From Prevotellaceae bacterium (GTDB taxonomy: Bacteria; Bacteroidota; Bacteroidia; Bacteroidales; Bacteroidaceae), in NCBI GenBank assembly GCA_905371275.1, contig CAJPLH010000097.1, positions 1-7,335 on the forward strand: a stretch of DNA of 7,335 nucleotides, given 5' to 3'. Below the pieces are notes generated by a model that saw nothing but the letters and a program-made list of their open reading frames with translations, made no database searches and was not told the DNA's origin. Within the stretch, counting starts at the first letter, position 1, and each line of letters opens with the position of its first letter. Below are positions 1 to 6,793 of this stretch, in pieces. Position numbers and translations under genes: made by a program.

Positions 1-871
1 CCATCATATTGGCAAAAAGACGAATCATCAAAGCGAAAGGCTTGGTGAATATACCAAAAATTTCGATAACAGGCATCACTGGTGGAATCTTTAACCAGAT
101 TGGAACATTTGGCCAAAGAATTTCTTTCCAATACTCCTTGTTGCCAAATAGATTGACCATCAGCATTGTTCCCACCGCTAAGAACAAGGTAATGTTGATG
201 TTACCCGTTACGTTAGCACCTCCGGGGAATATAGGAATAAGGCCTAATAGATTGTTGGTAAAGATGAAGAAGAAGACAGTTAGTAGGTAGGGGGCGTATC
301 GACGATAGTGTTTTTCCCCGATTGAACTTTTGATGACGTCATCGTGTATGGTCATCACCAACATCTCAATGGCTCCAACAAAACCTTTGGGTGCTTCTTC
401 CTTCACACTGTCGTGACGCTTGTACCATCTTGCGCAAGTCAAGAATGTAGTCAAGAGAATGAGCACAACAAGCCAAATTTCTACAACATTCTTCGTTATA
501 GATAGGTCCCATGGACGAACTGTTTCACCATTAGGAAGGCGTTCGTATATCTTATTGTGGTGTTCTGGAGAGAAGAAAAATCCTTGATAATCCTTACCTT
601 CATGGGCTGCTTCCTTGATTCGCTCGCTACTAAAGACGTGCCAACCAGACGTTTCGCCCTTTACAATCACAGGAAGAGGGATAGATATGTGATTATCTCC
701 CCAAGTTGTGATATGCCACTCATAGGAGTCAGCAAGGTGTTCCAGAACAAACTCTGAGACATTGATTTCGCCTTTTGCTTCTGTTTGAGAAGCCATTGAA
801 GTTTGTGGAACTAACCAGCCAAGGGCTAGAGCAACAAAGAGAATAATACTATATTTAATGCGTTGTGTCAT
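1..871 (-). CDS. atpB: ATP synthase F0 subunit a, 3' end beyond window (partial)
   Basis: Subunit a of the membrane F0 sector forms the two half-channels that carry protons to the c-ring. The 290 codons visible begin at ATG 871-869. Residues 8-22 are hydrophobic and followed by TSMAS, a likely signal peptide; residues 30-128 form a polar, probably periplasmic stretch; a membrane helix lies at about 130-147. Further hydrophobic segments are near 194-214 and 226-242. The stretch FALMIRLFANMM (279-290) carries the essential arginine, R284, equivalent to E. coli Arg210. The window ends six residues later, so the last helices are missing. The long exported N-terminal part is absent from E. coli subunit a but is usual, to my knowledge, in Bacteroidetes. 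The start overlaps the upstream gene's end by 17 bases, which suggests translational coupling. Identification is firm; the signal peptide cleavage is inferred. Confidence 0.95.
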   Translation of the reverse strand, partial: MTQRIKYSIILFVALALGWLVPQTSMASQTEAKGEINVSEFVLEHLADSYEWHITTWGDNHISIPLPVIVKGETSGWHVFSSERIKEAAHEGKDYQGFFFSPEHHNKIYERLPNGETVRPWDLSITKNVVEIWLVVLILLTTFLTCARWYKRHDSVKEEAPKGFVGAIEMLVMTIHDDVIKSSIGEKHYRRYAPYLLTVFFFIFTNNLLGLIPIFPGGANVTGNINITLFLAVGTMLMVNLFGNKEYWKEILWPNVPIWLKIPPVMPVIEIFGIFTKPFALMIRLFANMM

Positions 872-1268
872 GAGTAGAATCTTTTTGCGTACTCAGTTTT
901 GAGCGATGCCATGTAGAAAACGCTAGCGTAAGCAAGTAGAAGGCTGCGATATTGACGAATGCCAATGTGAAATTCATCAGCTCACTTTTTTTACAAATCA
1001 ATAGAGCAATGATGGTGAGTAGCATCCGCAAGAGCGAGAACCCTAAATTCGCACCTATATAATAGGATGAATCTTTCGCTTTTAGCGCATTGCATACCAC
1101 TAATTCAAGTAGGGTAAATGCGAAAAAGGGCACAGAAGCGAAGAGTATTGAGCGTGCAATGTCATAGACAGTAGCATCGACAAGAGAACGCTCCGCAAAG
1201 AATAACAGAATTCCTCCAATAACTTGCAAGAAAGCCAACAGACTTCCCAAACGAAGTACTCTAATCAT
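855..1268 (-). CDS. AtpI-like four-helix membrane protein of the ATP synthase operon
   Basis: A 137-residue hydrophobic protein with four predicted membrane helices, at about residues 7-26, 38-58, 70-92 and 98-120, and a short polar, basic then acidic/Thr-His tail. I recognise no catalytic motif. Its size, helix number and place just before atpB match AtpI/UncI, the small protein that in other bacteria helps assemble the c-ring or supplies Mg2+, but I cannot show homology by eye. Known Bacteroidetes atp operons carry an uncharacterised membrane protein at this spot. It starts 3 bases after the atpC stop and overlaps atpB by 17 bases, so it is almost certainly translated with them. A role in F0 assembly is inferred from position only. 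Confidence 0.85.
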   Translation of the reverse strand: MIRVLRLGSLLAFLQVIGGILLFFAERSLVDATVYDIARSILFASVPFFAFTLLELVVCNALKAKDSSYYIGANLGFSLLRMLLTIIALLICKKSELMNFTLAFVNIAAFYLLTLAFSTWHRSKLSTQKDSTHDTTH

Positions 1269-1271
1269 AGA

Positions 1272-1529
1272 CTATTTTTCTGCTTCTACGCACAAAGTTA
1301 CCGTATTTTCTTTGATTTCAACAAAGCCAGAGGCTATATTGAGTTCGAAAGGTTCATTTCCGCGACAAACAACTGTGCCGGCTGTAAGCGAAGAAATAAG
1401 CGGTGCGTGATTGCGTAGGATTTCAAACTGTCCTTTCTCTCCAGGCACAATCAGTGCTTCAACGTTTGCACTATAGAGCGTTCGCTCTGGAGAAATGATG
1501 ACAGCATACATTTCGTTAGACTGTGCCAT
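1272..1529 (-). CDS. atpC: ATP synthase F1 subunit epsilon, short form
   Basis: Epsilon belongs to the central stalk and links gamma to the c-ring. The 85 residues correspond to the N-terminal beta-sandwich domain only: the recognisable stretches are IISPERTLYSANVEALIVPG near residues 11-30, then FEILRNHAPLISSLTAG near 35-51. E. coli epsilon is about 139 residues; here the C-terminal helical hairpin, which inhibits ATP hydrolysis in many bacteria, is missing altogether, because the frame stops after VEAEK. The neighbouring genes are intact and the next start lies 3 bases away, so this looks like the natural length rather than a truncation. The gene starts 5 bases after the atpD stop. A later Met at residue 7 is a possible alternative start. 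Confidence 0.95.
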   Translation of the reverse strand: MAQSNEMYAVIISPERTLYSANVEALIVPGEKGQFEILRNHAPLISSLTAGTVVCRGNEPFELNIASGFVEIKENTVTLCVEAEK

Positions 1530-1534
1530 AGTGT

Positions 1535-3067
1535 TTAGGAATTAGCTTGAGAAAGCAAGTGTTCGCCTTTTGCAATAGCATCGTCAATGGTTCCGACATT
1601 GAGGAATGCTTGTTCAGGCAGATGGTCAACTTCACCATCGAGAATCATATTGAATCCGCGGATTACTTCTTCAATGGGCACCATCACCCCTTTGACACCG
1701 GTGAATTTCTCTGCAACTGTGAAAGGTTGAGACAAGAAGCGTTGCACGCGACGTGCGCGGTTTACGGTTTGTCGATCCTCATCAGAGAGTTCGTCCATAC
1801 CCAAGATGGCAATAATGTCTTGCAGCTCCTTATATTTTTGAAGAATCTGCTTCACACGTTGTGCGCAATCGTAATGCGCTTGACCAATAACATTTGGATC
1901 CAAAATGCGTGAAGTAGAGTCCAATGGGTCTACCGCAGGATAAATGCCCAACTCAGTAATCTTACGAGAAAGTACTGTCGTAGCATCCAAGTGAGTAAAG
2001 GTCGTAGCAGGCGCAGGGTCTGTCAAGTCGTCCGCTGGCACATACACTGCTTGGATAGAAGTAATAGAACCGTTTTTCGTTGATGTAATGCGCTCTTGCA
2101 TAGCTCCCATCTCTGAAGCGAGGGTTGGTTGGTAACCTACTGCAGAAGGCATACGGCCTAAGAGAGCAGAAACTTCAGAACCGGCTTGAGTAAAACGGAA
2201 GATATTATCAATAAAGAACAATATATCAGTCGCTTTACCGCTTTGTGCTCCACTATCGCGGAAGGACTCCGCAATAGACAAACCAGAGAGTGCCACAGAA
2301 GCACGTGCACCAGGAGGTTCATTCATTTGTCCGTAAACCAAGGTTGCCTGACTTTTAGCAACTTCGTTGTAGTCTACTTTGGAAAGATCCCATTCTCCGC
2401 GTTCCATTGATTCGGTAAAGGCATCACCATATTTGACAACACCCGACTCAATCATTTCGCGCAGCAAGTCGTTACCTTCGCGAGTACGTTCACCAACACC
2501 AGCAAAGACAGAGAAACCGTCGTGTCCTTTGGCGATGTTGTTGATTAGTTCCATAATGAGCACCGTTTTACCCACACCAGCACCACCAAAGAGACCAATC
2601 TTACCACCTTTCATATAAGGTTCGAGCAAGTCAATCACTTTAATACCTGTGTAGAGCACTTCGCGACTAGTTTTCAAGTCTTCAAACTTGGGAGCTTCGC
2701 GGTGAATAGGGTAGGCCGTTTCAGGAGTCTTGTTTACAAGATGTAAACCGTCAATCGTTTCGCCAATAACATTCAGCATACGACCTTTCACTTGGTCGCC
2801 GATTGGCATTGAAATAGGCATTCCTGTTTGTCGAACTTCCAAACCTCGAGCTAGTCCATCGGTATTGTCCATTGCCACAGTGCGCACAGTATCTTCACCG
2901 ATGTGTTGTTGCACTTCGATAACGATAGTACGGCCGTCGGGGTGGGTTACCTCCAAGGCATCGTGTATTTTGGGCAGCACTTCAGCTGCATTCTTTTCGT
3001 CAGTAGGAAAACAAACGTCGACAACAGGGCCGATGATTTGGGAAATAAATCCAATATGAGTGCTCAT
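1535..3067 (-). CDS. atpD: ATP synthase F1 subunit beta
   Basis: Catalytic subunit of F1, which makes ATP from ADP and phosphate at the inner face of the membrane. It has 510 residues against about 460 in E. coli. Visible motifs are the Walker A loop GGAGVGKT (161-168), the catalytic Glu in GERTREGND (E193), the Walker B strand LFFIDN with D287, SALLGRMPSAVGYQPTLASE (300-319), and the DELSDED loop (425-431) that interacts with gamma. All key residues are intact. Compared with E. coli there are about 27 extra residues between EMIES and LVYGQ (roughly 209-240), and about 6 extra after ESFRD (272-280). The start ATG lies 18 bases after the pfkA stop, with an A-rich leader containing AAAGG. It is followed at 5 bases by atpC. 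Confidence 0.98.
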   Translation of the reverse strand: MSTHIGFISQIIGPVVDVCFPTDEKNAAEVLPKIHDALEVTHPDGRTIVIEVQQHIGEDTVRTVAMDNTDGLARGLEVRQTGMPISMPIGDQVKGRMLNVIGETIDGLHLVNKTPETAYPIHREAPKFEDLKTSREVLYTGIKVIDLLEPYMKGGKIGLFGGAGVGKTVLIMELINNIAKGHDGFSVFAGVGERTREGNDLLREMIESGVVKYGDAFTESMERGEWDLSKVDYNEVAKSQATLVYGQMNEPPGARASVALSGLSIAESFRDSGAQSGKATDILFFIDNIFRFTQAGSEVSALLGRMPSAVGYQPTLASEMGAMQERITSTKNGSITSIQAVYVPADDLTDPAPATTFTHLDATTVLSRKITELGIYPAVDPLDSTSRILDPNVIGQAHYDCAQRVKQILQKYKELQDIIAILGMDELSDEDRQTVNRARRVQRFLSQPFTVAEKFTGVKGVMVPIEEVIRGFNMILDGEVDHLPEQAFLNVGTIDDAIAKGEHLLSQANS

Positions 3068-3085
3068 ATTCTTGCCTTTCTTTTA

Positions 3086-4063
3086 TTAAATACTCAGTTC
3101 ATTGAGAACCTTAATCAGTTGAGGGTCCATATCTTTGCGTTTCTGTACGGCTTCCAAGAAGGGAACATACACAATCTCGTGATTGCGAATGCCCACCATC
3201 ACATTGCGCTGTCCTTGCACCAAAGCATTTACAGCACCAACGCCGACGCGAGAAGCTAAAACGCGGTCACGAGCGGAGGGACGACCACCGCGTTGAAGGT
3301 GTCCTAAGATGGAAACGCGAACATCAAATTCAGGGTATTCTTTATTCACGCGATCAGCGTAATAAAGTGCACCGCATTTGGGGCTTTCACTCACAATCAC
3401 CATACAACTTTTCTTTGACTTACGGATACCTCGCTCCATAAATTCAATCAACTGGTCTGCACCAGTAGAGTCTTCTGGAATGATAGCTGCTTCAGCACCA
3501 GCGGCAATAGCCGAATTTTGTGCCAAGAAGCCCGCATCGCGTCCCATTACTTCAATGAAGAAGATGCGTTCGTGTGAGTTTGCAGTGTCGCGAATTTTGT
3601 CAACACAGTCCATAATTGTGTTGAGCGTAGTGTCATAACCAATGGTGTTGTCAGTACCATAGAGGTCATTATCAATTGTACCTGGCAATCCAATGCAGGG
3701 GAAATCATATTCCTCTGCCAGAAGCATTGCGCCAGTGAGAGAACCATTACCGCCAATTACCACGAGAGCATCAATGCCTTCTTTGATAAGTGTATCATAA
3801 GCGCGCTTACGGCCTTCGGGGGTGCGGAATTCTGCCGCACGAGCTGTACGGAGAATTGTACCACCCGTTTGAATGATTCCGGAAACATCTTCTGTTGTAA
3901 AGGTTTTAACCTCACCTTTCATCAGACCTTCGTAGCCACGATAAATACCTTTTACTTTAAATCCATTGCAAATAGCACTTCTTGTGACTGCGCGGATAGC
4001 TGCGTTCATACCTGGGGCATCGCCACCAGAGGTAAGTACACCGATACATCTTATTTTAGCCAT
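3086..4063 (-). CDS. pfkA: ATP-dependent 6-phosphofructokinase
   Basis: Phosphorylates fructose 6-phosphate to fructose 1,6-bisphosphate, a committed step of glycolysis, in the cytoplasm. The 325 residues match the usual bacterial length (E. coli 320). Seen in order: SGGDAPGMN (12-20) at the nucleotide site, GGTILRTAR (67-75), IGGNGS (103-108), PGTIDND (127-133) with catalytic D131 and D133, SHERI with R166, EVMGRDAG (171-178) with R175, and LGHLQRGG (253-260) for substrate binding. The small residues G107 and G128 are those of ATP-dependent enzymes; pyrophosphate-dependent ones usually have Asp and Lys there. N106 replaces the Asp (Asp103 in E. coli) of the usual GGDGS, which is odd. It sits 34 bases after tRNA-Gly and 18 bases before atpD, so probably belongs to the atp transcript. 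Confidence 0.97.
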   Translation of the reverse strand: MAKIRCIGVLTSGGDAPGMNAAIRAVTRSAICNGFKVKGIYRGYEGLMKGEVKTFTTEDVSGIIQTGGTILRTARAAEFRTPEGRKRAYDTLIKEGIDALVVIGGNGSLTGAMLLAEEYDFPCIGLPGTIDNDLYGTDNTIGYDTTLNTIMDCVDKIRDTANSHERIFFIEVMGRDAGFLAQNSAIAAGAEAAIIPEDSTGADQLIEFMERGIRKSKKSCMVIVSESPKCGALYYADRVNKEYPEFDVRVSILGHLQRGGRPSARDRVLASRVGVGAVNALVQGQRNVMVGIRNHEIVYVPFLEAVQKRKDMDPQLIKVLNELSI

Positions 4064-4097
4064 ATGTAGAGGGATAATGTTTTCTTAATTTGGAAAG

Positions 4098-4170
4098 AGC
4101 GGTAGACGAGGCTCGAACTCGCGACCCTGGGCTTGGGAAGCCCATGCTCTACCAACTGAGCTACTACCGC
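4098..4170 (-). tRNA. tRNA-Gly (anticodon CCC)
   Basis: A 73-base cloverleaf on the minus strand. The acceptor arms GCGGTAG and CTACCGC pair perfectly. The D arm is GCTC/GAGC with loop AGTTGGTA; the anticodon arm is TGGGC/GCCCA with loop TTCCCAA, giving anticodon CCC, which reads GGG glycine codons. The T arm is GCGAG/CTCGT with loop TTCGAGC, and the outermost T-arm pair is a G-T wobble. The discriminator base is T, as expected for bacterial tRNA-Gly. The 3' CCA is not encoded (the next bases are CTT) and must be added after transcription. No terminator separates it from pfkA. Confidence 0.96.
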
Positions 4171-4189
4171 AATTGCATTAACTACATTG

Positions 4190-4197
4190 CGAAATTA
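4190..4197 (-). promoter_or_regulatory. Possible -7 box for tRNA-Gly/pfkA/atp transcript
   Basis: On the minus strand TAATTTCG differs by one base from the Bacteroidetes -7 consensus TAnnTTTG and lies 19 bases upstream of the mature tRNA 5' end, a sensible distance. There is no clear TTG at the -33 position, only a T-run, so the call is weak. Confidence 0.35.
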
Positions 4198-4292
4198 CTC
4201 TTTTCTCTGAGAATGAAAAAATCTATCTGCATTTTTTTTGTACCTTCCTACGAAAAAAACGCATCTTTTCTGTCGGAATAGATATATTGTGA

Positions 4293-4320
4293 AGTTCAAG
4301 GAGGAAAAAGTTCCTCAACT
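4293..4320. repeat. Inverted repeat in the phosphatase-tRNA gap
   Basis: GAGGAA (4301-4306) and TTCCTC (4311-4316) form a 6-pair stem with a 4-base loop. The flanks AGTT (4293-4296) and AACT (4317-4320) can extend it across a 4-base bulge. No T-run follows it directly on the minus strand, so it is not a standard terminator. The rest of the 4171-4350 gap is AT-rich with no gene visible. Confidence 0.4.
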
Positions 4321-4321
4321 G

Positions 4322-4349
4322 TGAAAAAATAGCCCTACTCATCTTGGCT
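4322..4349 (-). terminator. Weak terminator-like hairpin after the HAD phosphatase
   Basis: Directly after the stop codon, the minus strand reads AGCC, an 11-base loop, GGCT, then ATTTTTTC. The stem is only 4 pairs, so strength is doubtful, but its place between the phosphatase stop and the tRNA unit fits the end of the upstream transcript. Confidence 0.35.
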
Positions 4350-4350
4350 T

Positions 4351-4992
4351 CTACACTAATTCGAGGAGCTCTTCTGCCTTATTGATATAGAAATCTGCAT
4401 TAAGTTGGCGGAGTTCGCATTCATCACGGAAGCCCCACGTCACCAAAGCGCAACGGAGATGAGCGGCTTTTGCTGTTTCATAGTCCACTTCACTATCTCC
4501 CACATAAAGTGTCGTTTCGGCTGTGGCGTTTAAGGCTTCCATTGCAAAGAGTAAACTGTCGGGAGCTGGTTTTCTTCTTACTCCCTCTCTTTCTCCAATA
4601 GCAATGTCCATATACGTATCAAAGAATTGTCGATTGAGTTGTTGAACAGCTGCGTCTACCTTGTTACTGATGATGCCCATTTTAACCCCTCTTTCTTTGA
4701 GTATTGCGAGTAGTTCGCGGATTCCTTCATAGGGGGCGGTAAAATCTAAACTATGTTCCAGATAATAGGCCTTAAACGTTTGAAAAACTTTATCCGTTAA
4801 AGCTGTTGTCGTATCTTGGGGCACAGATTTCTCTATAAGATTTCGGATGCCATTTCCTAAAAAAGCTCGTATTTCAGCCGTCGTGCGTTGAGGAAGTTGG
4901 TTTGCATTTAAAGCATAATTGACGCAGTTAGCTAAATCTGTAAGCGTATTGAGTAGCGTTCCATCTAAGTCAAAGAGAATTGTTTTTATCAT
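4351..4992 (-). CDS. gph: HAD-family phosphatase, phosphoglycolate phosphatase-like
   Basis: Haloacid dehalogenase-type hydrolase of 213 residues, probably dephosphorylating a small metabolite such as 2-phosphoglycolate in the cytoplasm. Motif I is FDLDGTLLNT, with nucleophile D8 and acid/base D10. A helical cap follows (about 16-85, including FLGNGIRNLIE). Motif II is IISNK with S109, motif III is RRKPAPD with K141, and motif IV is VGDSEVDYETA with D166 and D170. The open frame extends 24 codons further up to an ATG at 5064, but that stretch has no HAD similarity, and family members begin a few residues before motif I; I therefore chose ATG 4992. HAD substrates cannot be read from motifs, so pyrophosphatase or sugar-phosphate phosphatase activity remains possible. 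The gap of 122 bases to the reductase leaves open whether they share a transcript. Confidence 0.9.
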   Translation of the reverse strand: MIKTILFDLDGTLLNTLTDLANCVNYALNANQLPQRTTAEIRAFLGNGIRNLIEKSVPQDTTTALTDKVFQTFKAYYLEHSLDFTAPYEGIRELLAILKERGVKMGIISNKVDAAVQQLNRQFFDTYMDIAIGEREGVRRKPAPDSLLFAMEALNATAETTLYVGDSEVDYETAKAAHLRCALVTWGFRDECELRQLNADFYINKAEELLELV

Positions 4993-5114
4993 AAAGCAAA
5001 AGATAATTGCATTACAAAATTCAGGTTGTTCTTGCGTATAAAAAGAATGAAGTAACTCTTTCATTATTCGTGTCTTGGGACATTTTTATGAAGGAGTCAC
5101 TTCAGTCTATAAAT

Positions 5115-5969
5115 TTAGACGCTGTGAAGGAGAGCGTTGCGCAGTCCTGCGATAGAGCTTGGGAAAGTTAAACCGAAACGTTCAAGTTTATGGATGCTAA
5201 GGCTGATGTTGCGTTTGAACGCTTCAGAAGGTTGCACCAATTCGTGTGGATCCATTTCAATAAATCCAGTTGTCATCAAAAATTGTGCAGCAGCGCGATA
5301 AGTATCGAAAGAAGAAACATCATTGGTTGAACCGAAATTATAGACGCCACCAGGCAACCCAATAGTACCTTCTATGCGACGAACCACTTCCCAAACGTGA
5401 GTGATGCCGCGATATTCTTGAGTTGAAACTTCCAATGGTTGGTTGTTTTTAGCGGCCTCCATCAGTTTTATTAAGATACCCTCGTTTTGTCGAAGCGGAG
5501 AAACGGGAATGTCATACATCCAGGTCAAGCGAAGTGCCACAGCATTGGGCAACAAAGAGAGCATTTCGTTTTCTGCCGCTAGTTTATGTAGTCCATAAAT
5601 AGTTGTAGGACATTGAACTTCGTCTTCAGCAAAGCCTTCTTCTCCCTCTAATCCACCATAAACTTGGTCAGAACTTGCAAAAATCATTTTGGCACCAACT
5701 GCTGCTGCTGCTCGCGCAACGTTGATGGTGCCTTCTACATTGACGATTTTACTATCTTCAGGGTTTTGTTGACAATAGGCAGGCGATGAAAGGGCTGCGA
5801 GATGTATAATCGCTTTAGGTAGATGCTCCATAACCGTGGAGTACACCGCTTCAGTGTCGGTGATGTCCAAATCCTTGCTGCTCAGCGCAACAACTTGATG
5901 CGACATTCCAAGAAAGCGAGCTACCCGGCATCCCACAAATCCATTGGCACCAGTGATGAGAATTTTCAT
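5115..5969 (-). CDS. RmlD-like NAD(P)-dependent sugar-nucleotide reductase/epimerase
   Basis: Extended short-chain dehydrogenase of 284 residues. The N-terminal Rossmann fold has GANGFVG (7-13) for the dinucleotide; SKDLDITD (31-38) resembles the DLDITD stretch of dTDP-4-dehydrorhamnose reductase. HLAALSSPAYCQQNP (56-70), the active-site SSDQVYG (99-105) and the YxxxK pair Y125/K129 in YGLHKLAAE follow. The C-terminal part (NISLSIHKLERFGL, 254-267) matches the substrate-binding end of the RmlD family. This supports reduction or epimerisation of a nucleotide-linked sugar, but no other rhamnose genes (rmlA, B, C) are nearby, so the substrate is unknown and I give no symbol. It begins 33 bases after the prolyl isomerase stop and probably shares its promoter. 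Family call is firm, reaction is not. Confidence 0.9.
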   Translation of the reverse strand: MKILITGANGFVGCRVARFLGMSHQVVALSSKDLDITDTEAVYSTVMEHLPKAIIHLAALSSPAYCQQNPEDSKIVNVEGTINVARAAAAVGAKMIFASSDQVYGGLEGEEGFAEDEVQCPTTIYGLHKLAAENEMLSLLPNAVALRLTWMYDIPVSPLRQNEGILIKLMEAAKNNQPLEVSTQEYRGITHVWEVVRRIEGTIGLPGGVYNFGSTNDVSSFDTYRAAAQFLMTTGFIEMDPHELVQPSEAFKRNISLSIHKLERFGLTFPSSIAGLRNALLHSV

Positions 5970-6002
5970 ATTTACTTATGCTTGAGCCGATACTTAGGCC
6001 TA

Positions 6003-6737
6003 TTATTCTATTGTTATTTGAATTTTAATGTCCTCTAAGGGACGATCTGCCATACCAGTGGGCACTTGCTGCAGACGTTCTACAACCTCCAAACCGCTTT
6101 CTACCTCACCGAATACAGTGTATTGGCCATCAAGGAAGGGAACACCACCAACTTCCTCGTAGACTTTGCACATTTCTTCTGTAAACAAGGGCTTTTTAGC
6201 TTTAACAGCTTGTTTTGCTTGTTGAATCAGTTGTTCTTGCAACTCCATCAATCCTTCGCGATTTCGAGAACGTCGCAGATTCATTATTTCCTCTCTGCGT
6301 TCTAACGACAAGCGGTTCACTTCCTGCTGTTCTATTTGTTGTAGCATTTGTTGCTCTAACTGCTTTAATTTGGCAGAAGAGTAGGTTTGTCCCCAAACAA
6401 TATAGAACTGACTACCGCTAGAATCTCGATTAGGATTGACTTCGTCTCCCATTCGTGCTGCAGCTAAAGCCCCTCTTTTGTGGTAGCAACCGCTTACAAA
6501 CTCAGCGGGTAGCGTATAACCAGGATCACCAGCACCCAACATTTGTTCGGGAGTAGCATTTCTGCTATTAGGGTCTCCGCCTTGAATCATAAAATTCTCG
6601 ATGACGCGATGGAAGAGAGTGTCATTATAAAATCCTTCTTGCACTAATTTCACGAAATTGTCGCGGTGGATTGGCGTCTCATCATATAAACGCACTTTGA
6701 TATTCCCGAGAGGAGTTGTTATATTTATTGTTGCCAT
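6003..6737 (-). CDS. Cyclophilin-type peptidyl-prolyl cis-trans isomerase with helical insert
   Basis: Catalyses cis-trans isomerisation of Xaa-Pro bonds during folding. With ATG 6737 it has 244 residues and no signal peptide, so it is probably cytoplasmic. Cyclophilin landmarks: TPLGNIKVRLYDETPIHRDN (8-27), FHRVI with catalytic R44, NFMIQGGD (48-55) with F49 and Q52, GSQFYI (108-113), and FLDGQYTVFGEV (201-212). A segment of about 80 residues rich in Gln, Glu, Arg and Lys (about 118-199), likely helical or coiled coil, splits the fold between GSQFYIVWG and FLDGQY. The positions of CypA Trp121 and His126 hold F201 and Y206, so cyclosporin binding is probably weak. The frame extends 22 codons upstream to 6803, but the promoter at 6763-6793 lies inside that extension and the cyclophilin fold begins at MATINITT, so I chose 6737. 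Confidence 0.93.
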   Translation of the reverse strand: MATINITTPLGNIKVRLYDETPIHRDNFVKLVQEGFYNDTLFHRVIENFMIQGGDPNSRNATPEQMLGAGDPGYTLPAEFVSGCYHKRGALAAARMGDEVNPNRDSSGSQFYIVWGQTYSSAKLKQLEQQMLQQIEQQEVNRLSLERREEIMNLRRSRNREGLMELQEQLIQQAKQAVKAKKPLFTEEMCKVYEEVGGVPFLDGQYTVFGEVESGLEVVERLQQVPTGMADRPLEDIKIQITIE

Positions 6738-6762
6738 ACTGGATGTGTCTGATTCTTTACTG

Positions 6763-6793
6763 CAAAAGTAATCATTTGCATCCAATTTACCAA
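6763..6793 (-). promoter_or_regulatory. Bacteroidetes-type promoter for the prolyl isomerase
   Basis: On the minus strand TTG (6793-6791), a 20-base spacer, then TACTTTTG (6770-6763) match the -33/-7 pattern TTG ... TAnnTTTG of the primary Bacteroidetes sigma factor. Transcription would start near 6756, giving a leader of about 19 bases before ATG 6737. It probably also drives the reductase and perhaps the phosphatase. Confidence 0.7.

Noticed and set aside
9..290. Plus-strand frame of 93 codons
   Set aside because: It is the antisense shadow of atpB, whose translation continues without stops through the region and carries the conserved RLFANMM motif.
4090..4281. Plus-strand frame of 63 codons over the tRNA
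   Set aside because: It reads across the complement of a perfect tRNA-Gly cloverleaf and has no similarity I recognise; such frames are a common artefact at tRNA genes.
4984..5000. TATCTTTTG just upstream of the phosphatase start as a promoter
   Set aside because: It has one base too many for the TAnnTTTG box, has no well-placed TTG, and would leave almost no leader before ATG 4992.
4993..5064. N-terminal extension of the HAD phosphatase to ATG 5064
   Set aside because: The 24 extra residues have no counterpart in HAD phosphatases, which begin just before the FDLDGT motif. A start at 4992 fits the family.
5087..5104. Short inverted repeat TGAAG/CTTCA between the reductase and the phosphatase
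   Set aside because: Only 5 pairs around a loop of about 6 bases, and no T-run follows on the coding strand, so I do not call a terminator.
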